Assembly (NCBI GenBank): GCA_049578545.1
Contig: JBAUMF010000022.1
Location: 1 to 64,000 of the forward strand
Direction of reading: 5' to 3'
Origin: DASQBT01 sp049578545
Lineage (GTDB): Bacteria > Pseudomonadota > Gammaproteobacteria > Burkholderiales > Thiobacillaceae
DNA length: 64,000 nucleotides
The notes under the pieces are model-generated. The model saw nothing but the letters and a program-made list of their open reading frames with translations. It ran no database searches and was not told where the DNA came from. A program made the translations under genes and the position numbers. The stretch's first letter is position 1; each line of letters starts with the position of its first letter. This document shows, piece by piece, positions 17,386 through 26,991 of this stretch.

Positions 17386-17661
17386 GACTGCTGCAAGCCA
17401 ATGCCGTTTCGTCGTTGTTTGTCTGCCAGTTCACATTCCAATTATTCGTTGCTCCAGATTGGAGCGGCCAGATACGCGATGGACATTCAGGACAAGAATC
17501 CTGCGAGCTGACCAACTCTTCCAATATCTGCAATAAGGCATTGATTCAAGGGGTTTCCAGCTTCATGCAGATGATGGCCGCAGGCATTACAGCTGTCTTC
17601 CAAACAGGCCTCATCCTCCTCACCTGTGCTATCTTCGTGCCATACAGCCTAAGGAGAGCAG

Positions 17662-18192
17662 GTGTTTAAGAAGCAGTGGCCGGCGATTTTGCTGGCATTT
17701 GTTGCCCCAATCGTATTGGTCTTCTGGTGGTGGGGTGGTTTTAGCCATGTTGAAATTCTTCAAGGTGAAGCGGGCCCGTATCGAATTGCGTATCTGCTTC
17801 ATGAAGGTGATATTGGCAATGCACTCAAGACGCAGAAACAGGTGTTTGATGCCTTGCAGCAGGCTGGCATCAAGCCGGGAGAAAATGTGGTGGTCCTGCT
17901 TACAGATCCGCGCACTAGTTCCAAAGCGGAACAGCGTGCCAAGGTTGGCTACATTCTTGGCCTGGAGGACAAGCTCCCACCAGGTCTGAAAGAGGAAATC
18001 ATTCCGCGGCGCAGGGTGCTGATGGCCAGAGTCAATGCTGGCATTCTGATTGCACCGAGCAAGGCGTATCTGGCCTTATACGATTACCTGAAACCATCCG
18101 GCCGGGATATTCGCATGCCAACAGTCGAAATCTATCGTGCTGGAGATAGCGTTGCTAGAGTAGGGGACCTGACGGTGGAGATGGAACGCTGA
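17662..18192 (+). CDS. Membrane-anchored GyrI-like domain protein
   Basis: 176 residues from a GTG at 17662 behind AAGGAG. One N-terminal hydrophobic segment (7-28) precedes a soluble domain with GPYRIAYLLHEGDIGNALKT and EQRAKVGYILG, which resembles small-molecule-binding GyrI-like/SOUL-type folds. It overlaps the next gene by one base (TGATG), so the two are coupled. The role is unknown; family call is tentative. Confidence 0.65.
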   Translation: MFKKQWPAILLAFVAPIVLVFWWWGGFSHVEILQGEAGPYRIAYLLHEGDIGNALKTQKQVFDALQQAGIKPGENVVVLLTDPRTSSKAEQRAKVGYILGLEDKLPPGLKEEIIPRRRVLMARVNAGILIAPSKAYLALYDYLKPSGRDIRMPTVEIYRAGDSVARVGDLTVEMER

Positions 18193-19109
18193 TGACCTTT
18201 GCCTCCCTGCTCGCCGCGGTAATTCTGGAACATTACCGGCCACTCACCCAGCCCCTGCCTTATTATCGGGCATACGCGCGCTACGCCGGATTTCTGCGCG
18301 AAAAGATCGACGGTGGTGAACCCTTGCACGGTGTGCTTGCGTGGATTGCTGCTGTCCTTCCATTGCTGCTTGTTACCGGTTTGATATACGGATGGTTCAA
18401 TTACATGGGCAGCGTTCTGGGCTGGGCAGTCAATGTCGCTGTCTTGTATTTTACTGCGGGGTTCAAGTACTACAGCCGCGTGGCAGAAGAAATCGCAGGA
18501 CTGATAAAGGCTGGCCAAATGGAACAGGCGTGCCGCAGGCTGGAGATTTGGCGTGGTGACAAACCCAACAGCCTGCAGGAGGAAGATGCAATTCGTCTGA
18601 CCCTCGAAGAATTGTTCAGCCGCAGCCACCGGCAAATGTTTGGTGTGTTTTTTTGGTTTACCCTGCTTTCCCCGTTTGGGCCTGTCGGCGCAGTATTGTT
18701 TCGGTCATCGTCCATACTGGCAAGACGCTGGAATGGCAATGGATCAGCCTTTGGTCGCTTTGCGGAAACAATCTTCCAGATTCTAAACTGGTTACCCGCA
18801 CGCCTGACTGCGGGGACGTATGCGGTCGCAGGCAATTTTGAGGATGCCATGTATTGTTGGCGCAGCCAGGGCCAGGATTGGCGGGATCCACAGGAAGGAA
18901 TGATTCTGGCTGCCGGGGCAGGCGCAATGGGTGTGCGTCTTGGTCTGCCGGTCTGCATCGAGGGAGAATGGCTGCCAAGGCCTGAACTGGGGATCAATCA
19001 AAATCCGGATGCAGATCATATCGATAACGCAATCAGTCTGATCTGGCGCGGACTGGTCATCTGGATGGTTGTCGGCCTGCTCTTGTTTGTAGCTGGATGG
19101 GCGAGCTGA
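18192..19109 (+). CDS. CobD/CbiB-family membrane protein
   Basis: 305 residues with several membrane segments, among them about 45-65, 75-95, 150-170 and 285-303. The VAEEIAGLIKAGQMEQACRR and AGTYAVAGNFEDAMYCWRSQ stretches are the CbiB/AmpE-like blocks. Other cobalamin synthesis genes are absent here, so a role in B12 is doubtful; such isolated copies are widespread in betaproteobacteria and are annotated only as CobD/CbiB family. Confidence 0.8.
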   Translation: MTFASLLAAVILEHYRPLTQPLPYYRAYARYAGFLREKIDGGEPLHGVLAWIAAVLPLLLVTGLIYGWFNYMGSVLGWAVNVAVLYFTAGFKYYSRVAEEIAGLIKAGQMEQACRRLEIWRGDKPNSLQEEDAIRLTLEELFSRSHRQMFGVFFWFTLLSPFGPVGAVLFRSSSILARRWNGNGSAFGRFAETIFQILNWLPARLTAGTYAVAGNFEDAMYCWRSQGQDWRDPQEGMILAAGAGAMGVRLGLPVCIEGEWLPRPELGINQNPDADHIDNAISLIWRGLVIWMVVGLLLFVAGWAS

Positions 19110-19137
19110 ATGGTATTGCATCGATCTTCTTCAATTC

Positions 19138-20367
19138 ATGCTTAATGTTCTCTGGATCGGTTTTATCCTGCTGAGCTTTTTGCTGGCCTGCTACAAATTC
19201 CTGTTCCTGGGTGAAGGTGAAATATTTGGCAAACTGATTTCATCGTTGTTTGACGATTCCAAGACGGCATTTGAAATTTCATTGGGCCTTACCGGCGTCA
19301 TGGCTTTGTGGCTGGGCGTGATGAAAGTCGGCGAGAGGGCAGGGTTCATTGATCTCCTCGCGCGCTTGATGGCCCCCCTGTTTCGCCGCCTGTTCCCGGA
19401 TGTGCCGGATCGTCATCCCGCGCTGGGGGCCATTACACTGAACATGGCTGCCAACATGCTGGGACTCGATAATGCGGCTACGCCACTAGGCATCAAGGCC
19501 ATGAAAGAGTTGCAGACGCTGAACAAGACGCCGGACACGGCCAGCGATGCGCAAATTCTTTTTCTTGTCATCAACACGGCTTCGGTGACCTTGCTGCCTG
19601 TCACCATCTTTACCTATCGGGCCCAGCTGGGTGCCGCCAATCCGACCGATGTGTTTATTCCGTTATTGCTTGCCAGCTTTGGGGGTACCTTGATCGGGCT
19701 GCTAGCCACGTCGTTTTATCAGAGACTTCGCCTGTTTGATCCGGTTACGTTTGCCTATTTGGGCGGGATGAGTGCAATCATAGGCGGGCTGGCCTGGCAT
19801 TTCTCCGGCTTGCCTGCAAGCCAGATGCAGCAACAGTCGGCGCAACTGGGCCATTTCATTCTTCTGGCCGTTGTTGTCCTTTTTGTCGGCGGTGCAGCGC
19901 TGCGCAAGGTCAATGCCTACGAAGCCTTTATCGAAGGTGCCAAGGAGGGGTTTAATACGGCCGTCACTATTATTCCGTATCTTGTCGCCATGCTGGTAGC
20001 CATCGGCCTGTTCAGGGCCAGTGGCGCCCTTGAAATACTGATGGGCGGGATCCGAAATCTGGTTGCGCATGCCGGATTTGATACCCGGTTTGTCGACGCC
20101 TTGCCTACTGCTTTGATGAAGCCTTTTTCCGGCAGTGGCGCGCGCGCCATGACGATCGACACCATGAAAACTTTGGGGGCCGATTCCTTTGCAGGCCGGC
20201 TAGCGTCCATTCTGCAGGGCAGCACCGAGACGACTTTCTACGTCCTGGCGGTATATTTTGGCGCAGCGGGAGTCAAACGTGCCCGCCACGCGGTAAGTTG
20301 TGGTCTGATAGCGGATGCGGGTGGTTTCGCGGTTGCGATTGCGGTTGCTTATTGGTTCTTTGCTTGA
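19138..20367 (+). CDS. SpmA-SpmB-like fused nucleoside-recognition (Gate) membrane protein
   Basis: 409 residues, many membrane helices. It has two Gate domains in one chain: an SpmA-like half with LGAITLNMAANMLGLDNAAT (about 95-120), and an SpmB-like half from about 235, with TIIPYLVAMLVAIGLFRASG and KPFSGSGARAMTIDTMK. In Bacillus these are two sporulation proteins; in non-sporing proteobacteria the fused form is common and its substrate unknown. The stop overlaps the ppx start (TGATG), which suggests coupled expression. Confidence 0.85.
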   Translation: MLNVLWIGFILLSFLLACYKFLFLGEGEIFGKLISSLFDDSKTAFEISLGLTGVMALWLGVMKVGERAGFIDLLARLMAPLFRRLFPDVPDRHPALGAITLNMAANMLGLDNAATPLGIKAMKELQTLNKTPDTASDAQILFLVINTASVTLLPVTIFTYRAQLGAANPTDVFIPLLLASFGGTLIGLLATSFYQRLRLFDPVTFAYLGGMSAIIGGLAWHFSGLPASQMQQQSAQLGHFILLAVVVLFVGGAALRKVNAYEAFIEGAKEGFNTAVTIIPYLVAMLVAIGLFRASGALEILMGGIRNLVAHAGFDTRFVDALPTALMKPFSGSGARAMTIDTMKTLGADSFAGRLASILQGSTETTFYVLAVYFGAAGVKRARHAVSCGLIADAGGFAVAIAVAYWFFA

Positions 20368-21875
20368 TGACTGAAACGAAATACGAACTTCTGGCAGCGG
20401 TTGACCTAGGGTCCAACAGCTTTAAGTTGCAGGTGGCGCGGGTAGTGCAAAACCAGCTTTACATGCTGGATGCGCTTAAGGAACCGGTGCGACTGGCTGC
20501 AGGCCTTACCGCAGAAAAGCGGCTGGACGGAGAGTCTCGTCAGCGCGCGCTGGATTGCCTGACCCGCTTTGGCGACCGTCTCAAGGGGTTCGAAAAAGCG
20601 ACTGTCAGATGCGTGGGCACCAGTGCCTTGCGCCAGGCCAAGGATGCGCCGAGCTTTCTGGATGATGCCGAGGCGGCCCTCGGGTTTCCCATCGAAATCA
20701 TTGCGGGTCGTGAAGAGGCGCGGCTCATTTACATTGGCGTAGCACATAGCCTGCCCGCATCGAAAGATCAGCGCCTGGTGGTCGACATCGGTGGCGGCTC
20801 GACGGAGTGCATTGTCGGCAGGGGAATGAAGCCGGCCATCATGGAAAGTCTGAACATGGGCTGCGTCAATTTCTCCCAGCGCTATTTTCCCGAGGGGCGT
20901 ATAGAAAAAGCCATGATGAAACAGGCCATTCTGGCTGCGAGAACCGAGGCGCAATCCATTGCTGCGGCTTACCAGGGGCAGTGGTCGGAAGCAGCTGGCT
21001 CGTCAGGCACCGCTCGGGCCCTGGCAGATGTACTGGGCATGAATGGCCTTTCAGATGGGTGCATTACGGTGGGTGGCATGGACAACCTCAAGGAATTGAT
21101 GGTGCGTGCAGGTCATGTCCAGGCATTGAACCTTGCCGGTCTCAAGGCCGACCGCTTGCCCGTAATTGCGGGTGGTTTCGCTATCATGGCTGGCGTGTTT
21201 GCCGAACTGGGAATAAAGCGCATGACGCCCGCAATCGGCGCATTGCGCGAAGGCATCCTTTATGACCAGTTGGGGCGTTTTCACCATGCCGATATGCGCG
21301 AATCCACTGTGGCCGAATTTGCCCGGCGCTATCATGTGGATGCAGGGCAGGCGCAGCGGGTCCGCGGTCTGGCGCTCAAGCTGTTCGATCAGGTCTTGCC
21401 GTTGATCGAGAATGATGCTGAAACTGCGCGGCAGTTCTTGGATTGGGCTGCACGCCTTCACGAAATCGGGATTTCGATCGCGCACGCCAGTTACCACAAA
21501 CATGGCGCCTATATCCTGGAGAACGCCGATATGCCCGGATTCTCCAAGAGCGATCAATCTCGTCTCGCACTTCTGGTGCGCGCCCAGCGTGGCGGTCTGG
21601 CCAAGGTGCCGGCCTTGATGCCTGATGCAGTGCAGCCCATTTCTCAGGACGACCTGTTGCTGATCCAAATTCTGCGGCTTGCCGTGTTATTCCATCGCAG
21701 CCGGCAGGACGCCGTGCTTCCAATGATGAACTTGCAGTGTCAAGGCAAGGGCTGCAAGCTGGTATTGCCATCTGACTGGCTGGAACAGAACCTGCTGGCC
21801 CGAACCGAGCTCGAAGAGGAAGAAAACGACTGGAAGGGCGTGAGACTCGCCTTCCGGTTAAAAAGTGCAGCCTAA
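20367..21875 (+). CDS. ppx: Exopolyphosphatase / Ppx-GppA family phosphatase
   Basis: 502 residues from the ATG at 20367. The ASKHA fold motifs are AAVDLGSNSFKLQVARV near the N-terminus and VVDIGGGSTECIVGRG near residue 145, plus GTSALRQAKD. A C-terminal helical half (about 310-502) has the HD-like LHEIGISIAHASYHKHGAYI block of full-length Ppx/GppA. It releases phosphate from polyphosphate or hydrolyses pppGpp. ppk is 9 kb away on the other strand. Confidence 0.92.
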   Translation: MTETKYELLAAVDLGSNSFKLQVARVVQNQLYMLDALKEPVRLAAGLTAEKRLDGESRQRALDCLTRFGDRLKGFEKATVRCVGTSALRQAKDAPSFLDDAEAALGFPIEIIAGREEARLIYIGVAHSLPASKDQRLVVDIGGGSTECIVGRGMKPAIMESLNMGCVNFSQRYFPEGRIEKAMMKQAILAARTEAQSIAAAYQGQWSEAAGSSGTARALADVLGMNGLSDGCITVGGMDNLKELMVRAGHVQALNLAGLKADRLPVIAGGFAIMAGVFAELGIKRMTPAIGALREGILYDQLGRFHHADMRESTVAEFARRYHVDAGQAQRVRGLALKLFDQVLPLIENDAETARQFLDWAARLHEIGISIAHASYHKHGAYILENADMPGFSKSDQSRLALLVRAQRGGLAKVPALMPDAVQPISQDDLLLIQILRLAVLFHRSRQDAVLPMMNLQCQGKGCKLVLPSDWLEQNLLARTELEEEENDWKGVRLAFRLKSAA

Positions 21876-22494
21876 CTCACTTTCCTAATTCCAGTGGTCA
21901 AGCTGCGTTTGGCTGCATATTGAATTGCAACCCGCCACTGATAATCATCCAAAACGCAGTCACTATATTCCTATAACGTTTCACCCCTTACGATTGTCAG
22001 CTGTGTGGTAAGGCGACCTTCGCTTGCAGACCGGTTTCGGCCAGTCGCGCCTGCAACAGCGAAGCCTGGTCTCTGCTCGTGAGCAGACGGATGCCGAGAT
22101 GGATTGTGGGGCGGCTGTTCGGCCTTATGTGGAGCGCTACATAACCGGCCATAACGTTCATTCGTGCTGGATCTCAAGCTTGCCAGGATGAGTTTCTGCT
22201 TCTCAAAACTGCGAATGCGAACTCCCGACCCACAAAGGCCAATGGCGGGCTGCCAATTAGGTATCTGACGTGCAGCGAATAGCAGACCCTGCCATTTTGG
22301 TGAGGGAACCGGGCCTAGCGGCTGGGAGTCTCCAACTGAGTCCAGCTGGCATTGAGCTTCAATCCTCAACGCCAATAGAAGACCATCCGAATTTATTTTG
22401 GGTTCCTAACTCCAACTATGTCTCGGTATGGTTTGAGTCCGGCAAGGTAAACTTATCCCTGTCTTTGCGGGGAATCCGCAGACAGGGCTGTCGG
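21876..22494. other. 619-base stretch with no supported gene
   Basis: A 134-codon minus-strand ORF here has a composition unlike the flanking proteins and no motif. I see no hairpin terminator after ppx. It marks the left side of the 21.9-27.3 kb accessory region. Confidence 0.4.
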
Positions 22495-23574
22495 CTAGCC
22501 GGTCAGCATCGGGTAGTCGGTATATCCCTTCGGTCCCGGCGTATAGAACGTTTCAACGTCGGGCTCATTCACTATGGCACCGGACTTCCATCGCGTGACC
22601 AGGTCCGGATTGGCAAGGAACGGTCGTGCCATGGCAACCAAGTCGCATGTGGCCGCGACCAGCTCGCTTTCGGCACGTGCGGCGTCGTAGCCACCGGACA
22701 GAATCAATGTGCCCTTGAACACGCTACGGAACGTTGATTTGACTGACTGGGGCACTGGCGGTGCCCCCATCGGCGAGTGGTCCACCAGGTGGATGTAAAG
22801 CAGTCCAGCGGCATTGAGCTGGTGCGCCAGGTAGGTGTAATCCGCTTCCATCGCTGGATACAGGGGCATGTCGTTGAACACGCCGAACGGAGAGAGACGT
22901 ATGCCGACCTTGTCCTTGCCTATGGCCTTACTCACGGCATCAATGACCTCCAGGACAAAGCGCGCACGGGTCTCGATTGGGCCGCCATATCGATCCGTGC
23001 GCTGATTGGAGTTCGGGCGGATGAATTGCTCAAGCAGATAGCCATTCGCCCCGTGCAGTTCAATGCCGTCGAATCCCGCGGCCATGGCATTCTTTGCCGC
23101 TACGGCAAATTCATCAATTGTGGCCTTGATGTCAGCCTCAGTCATTGCCTCCGGCATCGCATTCGGCTTCATGCCCTCCGCATCGGTGTACATCTCGCCG
23201 GTGGCGGCTATCGCCGAGGGGCCCAATACGCGCGCGCCCGCCGGCAGGTTGAGCGGATGAGCGATGCGCCCGCAGTGCATTAACTGCATGAACATCTTCG
23301 CACCTCCCGGGTGAACCGCTTCAGTGACGCGCTTCCACCCTGCAATCTGCGCCGCGGAGAAAATCCCGGGTATGCGCGCATAGCCCAGTCCATTGGGGGA
23401 TGGCGAAGTGCCTTCCGAGATGATCAGTCCTGCCGAAGCGCGCTGTGCGTAATACTGCGCCATGAGTTCGTTGGGAATATTATTGATTGCACGATTGCGC
23501 GTCATCGGCGCCATGACCAGACGATTCTGCAGCGTGAGAGATCCTAGCCTGGTCTTCGCAAATAGCAGCGACAT
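22495..23574 (-). CDS. Old yellow enzyme family ene-reductase (NemA-like)
   Basis: 359 residues, FMN-dependent TIM barrel. Family blocks: NRLVMAPMTRNRA, GLIISEGTSPSPNGLGYARI, FMQLMHCGRIAHP, FDGIELHGANGYLLEQFI with the catalytic His-Gly-Ala-Asn, RTDRYGGPIETRARF, and the FMN phosphate site VAMARPFLANPDL. These enzymes reduce alkenes of quinones, N-ethylmaleimide or nitrate esters with NADPH. No regulator of the NemR type is adjacent. The protein is intact. Confidence 0.92.
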   Translation of the reverse strand: MSLLFAKTRLGSLTLQNRLVMAPMTRNRAINNIPNELMAQYYAQRASAGLIISEGTSPSPNGLGYARIPGIFSAAQIAGWKRVTEAVHPGGAKMFMQLMHCGRIAHPLNLPAGARVLGPSAIAATGEMYTDAEGMKPNAMPEAMTEADIKATIDEFAVAAKNAMAAGFDGIELHGANGYLLEQFIRPNSNQRTDRYGGPIETRARFVLEVIDAVSKAIGKDKVGIRLSPFGVFNDMPLYPAMEADYTYLAHQLNAAGLLYIHLVDHSPMGAPPVPQSVKSTFRSVFKGTLILSGGYDAARAESELVAATCDLVAMARPFLANPDLVTRWKSGAIVNEPDVETFYTPGPKGYTDYPMLTG

Positions 23575-24094
23575 GATTGCTTCTCCTGGAAAATTGTTCG
23601 GTACTCCAACATGCGCGGAAGATCGTCGAGCCGCACTAAGACCATTGCTCCAGTAGGCGCCTTTCGGCTGGCTGCTAGTGGGCTGCCTCCCGCAGCGTCG
23701 CCGGCTTGCATCAAATCGCTCCGCATACGTTCCCGCGAGTGATTGGTGCAGGTTACCCCCCGATTCTGAAGATCAAGTGCGGCGGTCTGGGCGCCTTTCA
23801 GGCGCACTAGGAGTCAGCGGATGCTCCTGCCGTCTCTGTCGGCATTTCTTTCATGATTCGCGAGCTACCGTTGCCGACCCGGAGAGGTCCTGGATGTTAT
23901 CTGGCCGAAGTGAGGGCTATCGGATCATGATTGAAAGTTGGCTCGTCGCCGACGCCGAACGTCCACTCAAACTTTTCCGAACGCATACTCCCGACGCGTT
24001 GTAACACGCCGACTCACCCTGGCGATCACCTCGATCTCCGGGAAAACTGCACAGGTCGGTGATTCGCTGGGGCTCCAGGCAACGCCTCACGCGC
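23575..24094. other. 520-base stretch with no supported gene
   Basis: Short ORFs on both strands, none with a recognisable motif or a good ribosome site. It is upstream of the ene-reductase gene and must hold its promoter, which I could not place. Confidence 0.4.
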
Positions 24095-25084
24095 TCAACC
24101 CTGAATGTGGAAGGTCTGGACCAGGAAGCGGTGCACCCTCTCCACCGCGTCGGCGCGGGCCGCGCCGTTGGGATGCAGTTCCGCGCCGCGCTGCATGCAG
24201 CCTCGCATGTATCGGATCAGGGCGAACCCGGAAACCCCGCTCACGGGCTTGTTGTCCATCCGGATAACCTGACCGGTCGAACAATCGACGACCACATCGC
24301 AGTTGCGGGCCGTCTCGACCCGACTGACAGATCCGTCGATGCCCCCCTCCACGTCAAAGTCATGATAAACGCCTGGATAGGTCTGGAAGGTGACTGGGTT
24401 GCCTTGCGTCTGAATCCAGTCGGCGAATTCCCGGGTAGGTCCGACCGGCACGAGGTTGTCCGCATCGCCATGCAAGAAGAGCATCGGTGCGCGGTCGGTG
24501 GCTGTGTCACGGTACTGTGGCGAGGCCATTCCGTAAAACACGACATGGGCAGCGAACTTGGGATCGGCGGGCGCCAGCATCGCCAGCCGTGCACTTTCCA
24601 GCGCTGTCTCCATCGCAACCGCACCGCCCCGCGACCAACCCATGATACCGATACGGCCAGAGTCAATGCGCGGATCGGCCGCCAGCACCTTCAGCGCCGC
24701 AAAGGAGTCGGCAAGATCAGCCAGACTCCTCAGCTTGCCTTGGTCACTTGCGCTTTCGCCAATACCGCGCGGCCCGAAACTGTCGACGACGAAGGCTGCC
24801 ATACCCCAGTCGTTCAGGCTCTTGGCCCACTTGCGGATATTGTCACCCTGCGACCCCGTAAGCCCGGCGCTTCCGTGCTTGAGGATCATCGCCGGCACAG
24901 GCCCTTTTGCGCCGCTCGGCAGATACAGATAGCCGACGACTGTCACCGCTGCGCCCTGACCGTGCGCGTACTCGGTCCAGGTGCTTGGCGTTCGAGAAGG
25001 AATGTCTACCTTCTCTTGCGCCATACCGACCAACGGCACAGCCGAGGCCAAGGCCAACGCCACCATCCTTAACCAATGTCCCAT
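24095..25084 (-). CDS. Secreted dienelactone-hydrolase-like alpha/beta hydrolase
   Basis: 329 residues. A signal peptide runs from M-G-H-W-L-R to GMAQ (about residue 23). The nucleophile elbow is GIMGWSRGGAVA, the acid is in LFLHGDADNLVP, and the His in PGVYHDFDVEGG; these are the Ser-Asp-His triad of the dienelactone hydrolase group. It is likely periplasmic and acts on an ester or lactone that cannot be named. Base composition is richer in G and C than the upstream core genes. Confidence 0.85.
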   Translation of the reverse strand: MGHWLRMVALALASAVPLVGMAQEKVDIPSRTPSTWTEYAHGQGAAVTVVGYLYLPSGAKGPVPAMILKHGSAGLTGSQGDNIRKWAKSLNDWGMAAFVVDSFGPRGIGESASDQGKLRSLADLADSFAALKVLAADPRIDSGRIGIMGWSRGGAVAMETALESARLAMLAPADPKFAAHVVFYGMASPQYRDTATDRAPMLFLHGDADNLVPVGPTREFADWIQTQGNPVTFQTYPGVYHDFDVEGGIDGSVSRVETARNCDVVVDCSTGQVIRMDNKPVSGVSGFALIRYMRGCMQRGAELHPNGAARADAVERVHRFLVQTFHIQG

Positions 25085-25650
25085 GATTCCCCCCCGTTTC
25101 TGGCATGCCGCACATCAGGTTATCAATCCACAAGAGTAGTGAACTGTGCCGACTCACCACGGATCATGCCGCCATCCAATGGGAATCACAAGCGTAATGA
25201 CCGGTTTCTCGACTTCCCGGACCCTAGGATGCCGCGTGATAGCGAACTATCGTATGACCGCTCTCAGCCAAGAGAGTGGGTCCAACCGATTTCCACATTG
25301 CGCCCATGTGTCATCAATAGGACGATGCCGGCGAATGACTCCTGTGGCCGATGATCGGCCCGTGGTAGTGGTGTGGCCACCGTCAACGGTTCAGCCAACA
25401 CGGCCGTTGATGGTCTGAGCTCACTCGTTCCACTATGGATTCTTAACCGGACATAGCCCGTGAAATTCGATGCCAGCGACCTTTCCTCCCTCCCCCACCA
25501 GCAATGATTGGGGCGCCTATGTGGAGGTACTGCCGCCACGGTCGCACCGGGCGGCGGTTGCCGCCCAGCGTCGCGATGCCGCCAAGGCCTACACGCAGCT
25601 GGCGGCACCCGCGGTCCCCCCGGACCTGGGGCGACGCAGCCGCGACGGCG
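25085..25650. other. 566-base stretch with no supported gene
   Basis: Two plus-strand ORFs that start here run antisense through the next gene and are shadows of its high G+C content. No motif, repeat or RNA seen. Confidence 0.4.
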
Positions 25651-26991
25651 CTATTCAGGCGGCTGCAATGCCGTGCTTTGATCCAGAAAATGGACGTTGG
25701 AGCCGGGCTTCAACGTCGTCGGCACGTCCCACGTGTAGTCGCGGCCGCCGGCACCGCCAATCGAGAACACGTAGTAACGCCCGGGTGGAATCCCCGCGAT
25801 CGCGACCTGCCCCTTGTCATTTGCAACGCCCTTTGCGACCGGGTTGGCCATTATGGCCTGCAATCCGCGTTGGCACGTCCGGGCATCATGGTTTGCGCAG
25901 GCAGTCGCCCAGATGGCGCGGGAACGGGGGCCGGCGAAGCCGGCGGCAGCGAGCGCTTCATCCACACTTCTGGTTTGGAGCATCACGGCGGCGCCGCTTG
26001 CCGGGGCGAACGGCGCGGATCTGCCGGCGCCCGGCGGTTGCGCGCGGATCAGCAGGTTGAGCGTCGCCAAACCGGCGTCGCCGGAAGCGGCCGCCTGCGA
26101 AGCCACGCTAGTGGTCGGTGCTGGAGTCGGGTGCTTGCTGAGGCTCACGCGCTGGAGGACGCAACCGAGTCGGCGGGCTTTAGCCTGATCGCCTTGAATG
26201 TCGAACTCCAACAGCGCCGCCATCATGGGATCTTTGGGCACCATGACGACGCCGAGCCCGGCAGCGTGATATTCGTCGCGAGCGATGACGCGCGTGGCAC
26301 CGCTATCTTCGATCGCGACGAAGTCCGCCGGGCGAAACTCCACCACTCCGCCATTCGCGAACAGGTTTTTGCACGTCGCGCCATACATGCTGTTCGCCAT
26401 GTTCTGCGCCATGGCGGTGTATTGCGGCCCCAGCAAGCCAGCAAAAGCGTTCACCTGTGTGGTTCCGGTCGTTGCTGCATTGTCGGTGCCGACCAGGCGC
26501 CAGCGGCCAAGCAGCGGGTTCCTGTTCGGTGGCAGCCGTGGCGTAGCGCGCCAACTTGTTGCGGGATCCTCGCTTCCGCTGCCGATTGAACCCGTCCATG
26601 CCGCAGGGGGTTGTCCTGGCTGTGGCTGCTGGGCCTCCTGCTGCTGATGCTGCTGGTGCTCGTACTCATTCGCAAAAGGGCGCAGCTGTTGTGGATTCAG
26701 GCGCTGCTGCTCGTCCTCATTGAAATCTGCGAGCAGCAAGGGCCCATCCGCTATCTGCCCCTCCGTTGCCGACTGCGCGCAGGCACCCTTTGACAGGATA
26801 ACCATGCCCGTGAGTAGCATCGTGGCTGCAATGAGGGCCGAGCGAGCCGGCTTGGCACGTACTTCAGACGCGTCCACGTACAACGCCGAGGACACGGCCA
26901 TCTCAAGCGCACTTAAGCGAATAGGGTTCGAGAAGGAAAAATCATGCTCATGGCTTTTTCCCCCGCACGACGCAGAAAAGGCTGCGCGCAA
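25651..26991 (-). CDS. Exported glutamine-rich protein with C-terminal carboxypeptidase-regulatory-like domain, unknown function
   Basis: Up to 446 residues. A hydrophobic signal segment AALIAATMLLTGMVIL-like ends at KGACAQS (residue 73), so the real start may be the ATG at 26901 rather than 26991. Residues 95-130 are rich in Gln, Pro and His. A middle domain starts with NPLLGRWRLVG, and the last 55 residues (GQVAIAGIPPGRYYVFSIGG) resemble a transthyretin/carboxypeptidase-regulatory beta sandwich. There are scattered cysteines. I do not recognise the whole protein. Composition suggests transfer from a G+C-rich donor. Confidence 0.6.
   Translation of the reverse strand: MRAAFSASCGGKSHEHDFSFSNPIRLSALEMAVSSALYVDASEVRAKPARSALIAATMLLTGMVILSKGACAQSATEGQIADGPLLLADFNEDEQQRLNPQQLRPFANEYEHQQHQQQEAQQPQPGQPPAAWTGSIGSGSEDPATSWRATPRLPPNRNPLLGRWRLVGTDNAATTGTTQVNAFAGLLGPQYTAMAQNMANSMYGATCKNLFANGGVVEFRPADFVAIEDSGATRVIARDEYHAAGLGVVMVPKDPMMAALLEFDIQGDQAKARRLGCVLQRVSLSKHPTPAPTTSVASQAAASGDAGLATLNLLIRAQPPGAGRSAPFAPASGAAVMLQTRSVDEALAAAGFAGPRSRAIWATACANHDARTCQRGLQAIMANPVAKGVANDKGQVAIAGIPPGRYYVFSIGGAGGRDYTWDVPTTLKPGSNVHFLDQSTALQPPE

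Noticed and set aside
17415..17669. 84-codon ORF ending at the GyrI-like gene
   Set aside because: Composition unconvincing; it overlaps the ribosome site of the next gene.
18192..19109. Cobalamin biosynthesis locus
   Set aside because: Only a CobD/CbiB-like protein is present; no other cob/cbi gene and no cobalamin riboswitch were found nearby.
21971..22375. 134-codon minus-strand ORF after ppx
   Set aside because: No recognisable domain and unlikely composition.
23544..23807. 87-codon minus-strand ORF upstream of the ene-reductase
   Set aside because: Considered as a regulator fragment, but no helix-turn-helix or other motif is seen.
25470..26589. Two long plus-strand ORFs opposite the Gln-rich protein
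   Set aside because: Arg-rich shadow frames of a high-G+C gene; the minus frame has a signal peptide and domain-like segments.
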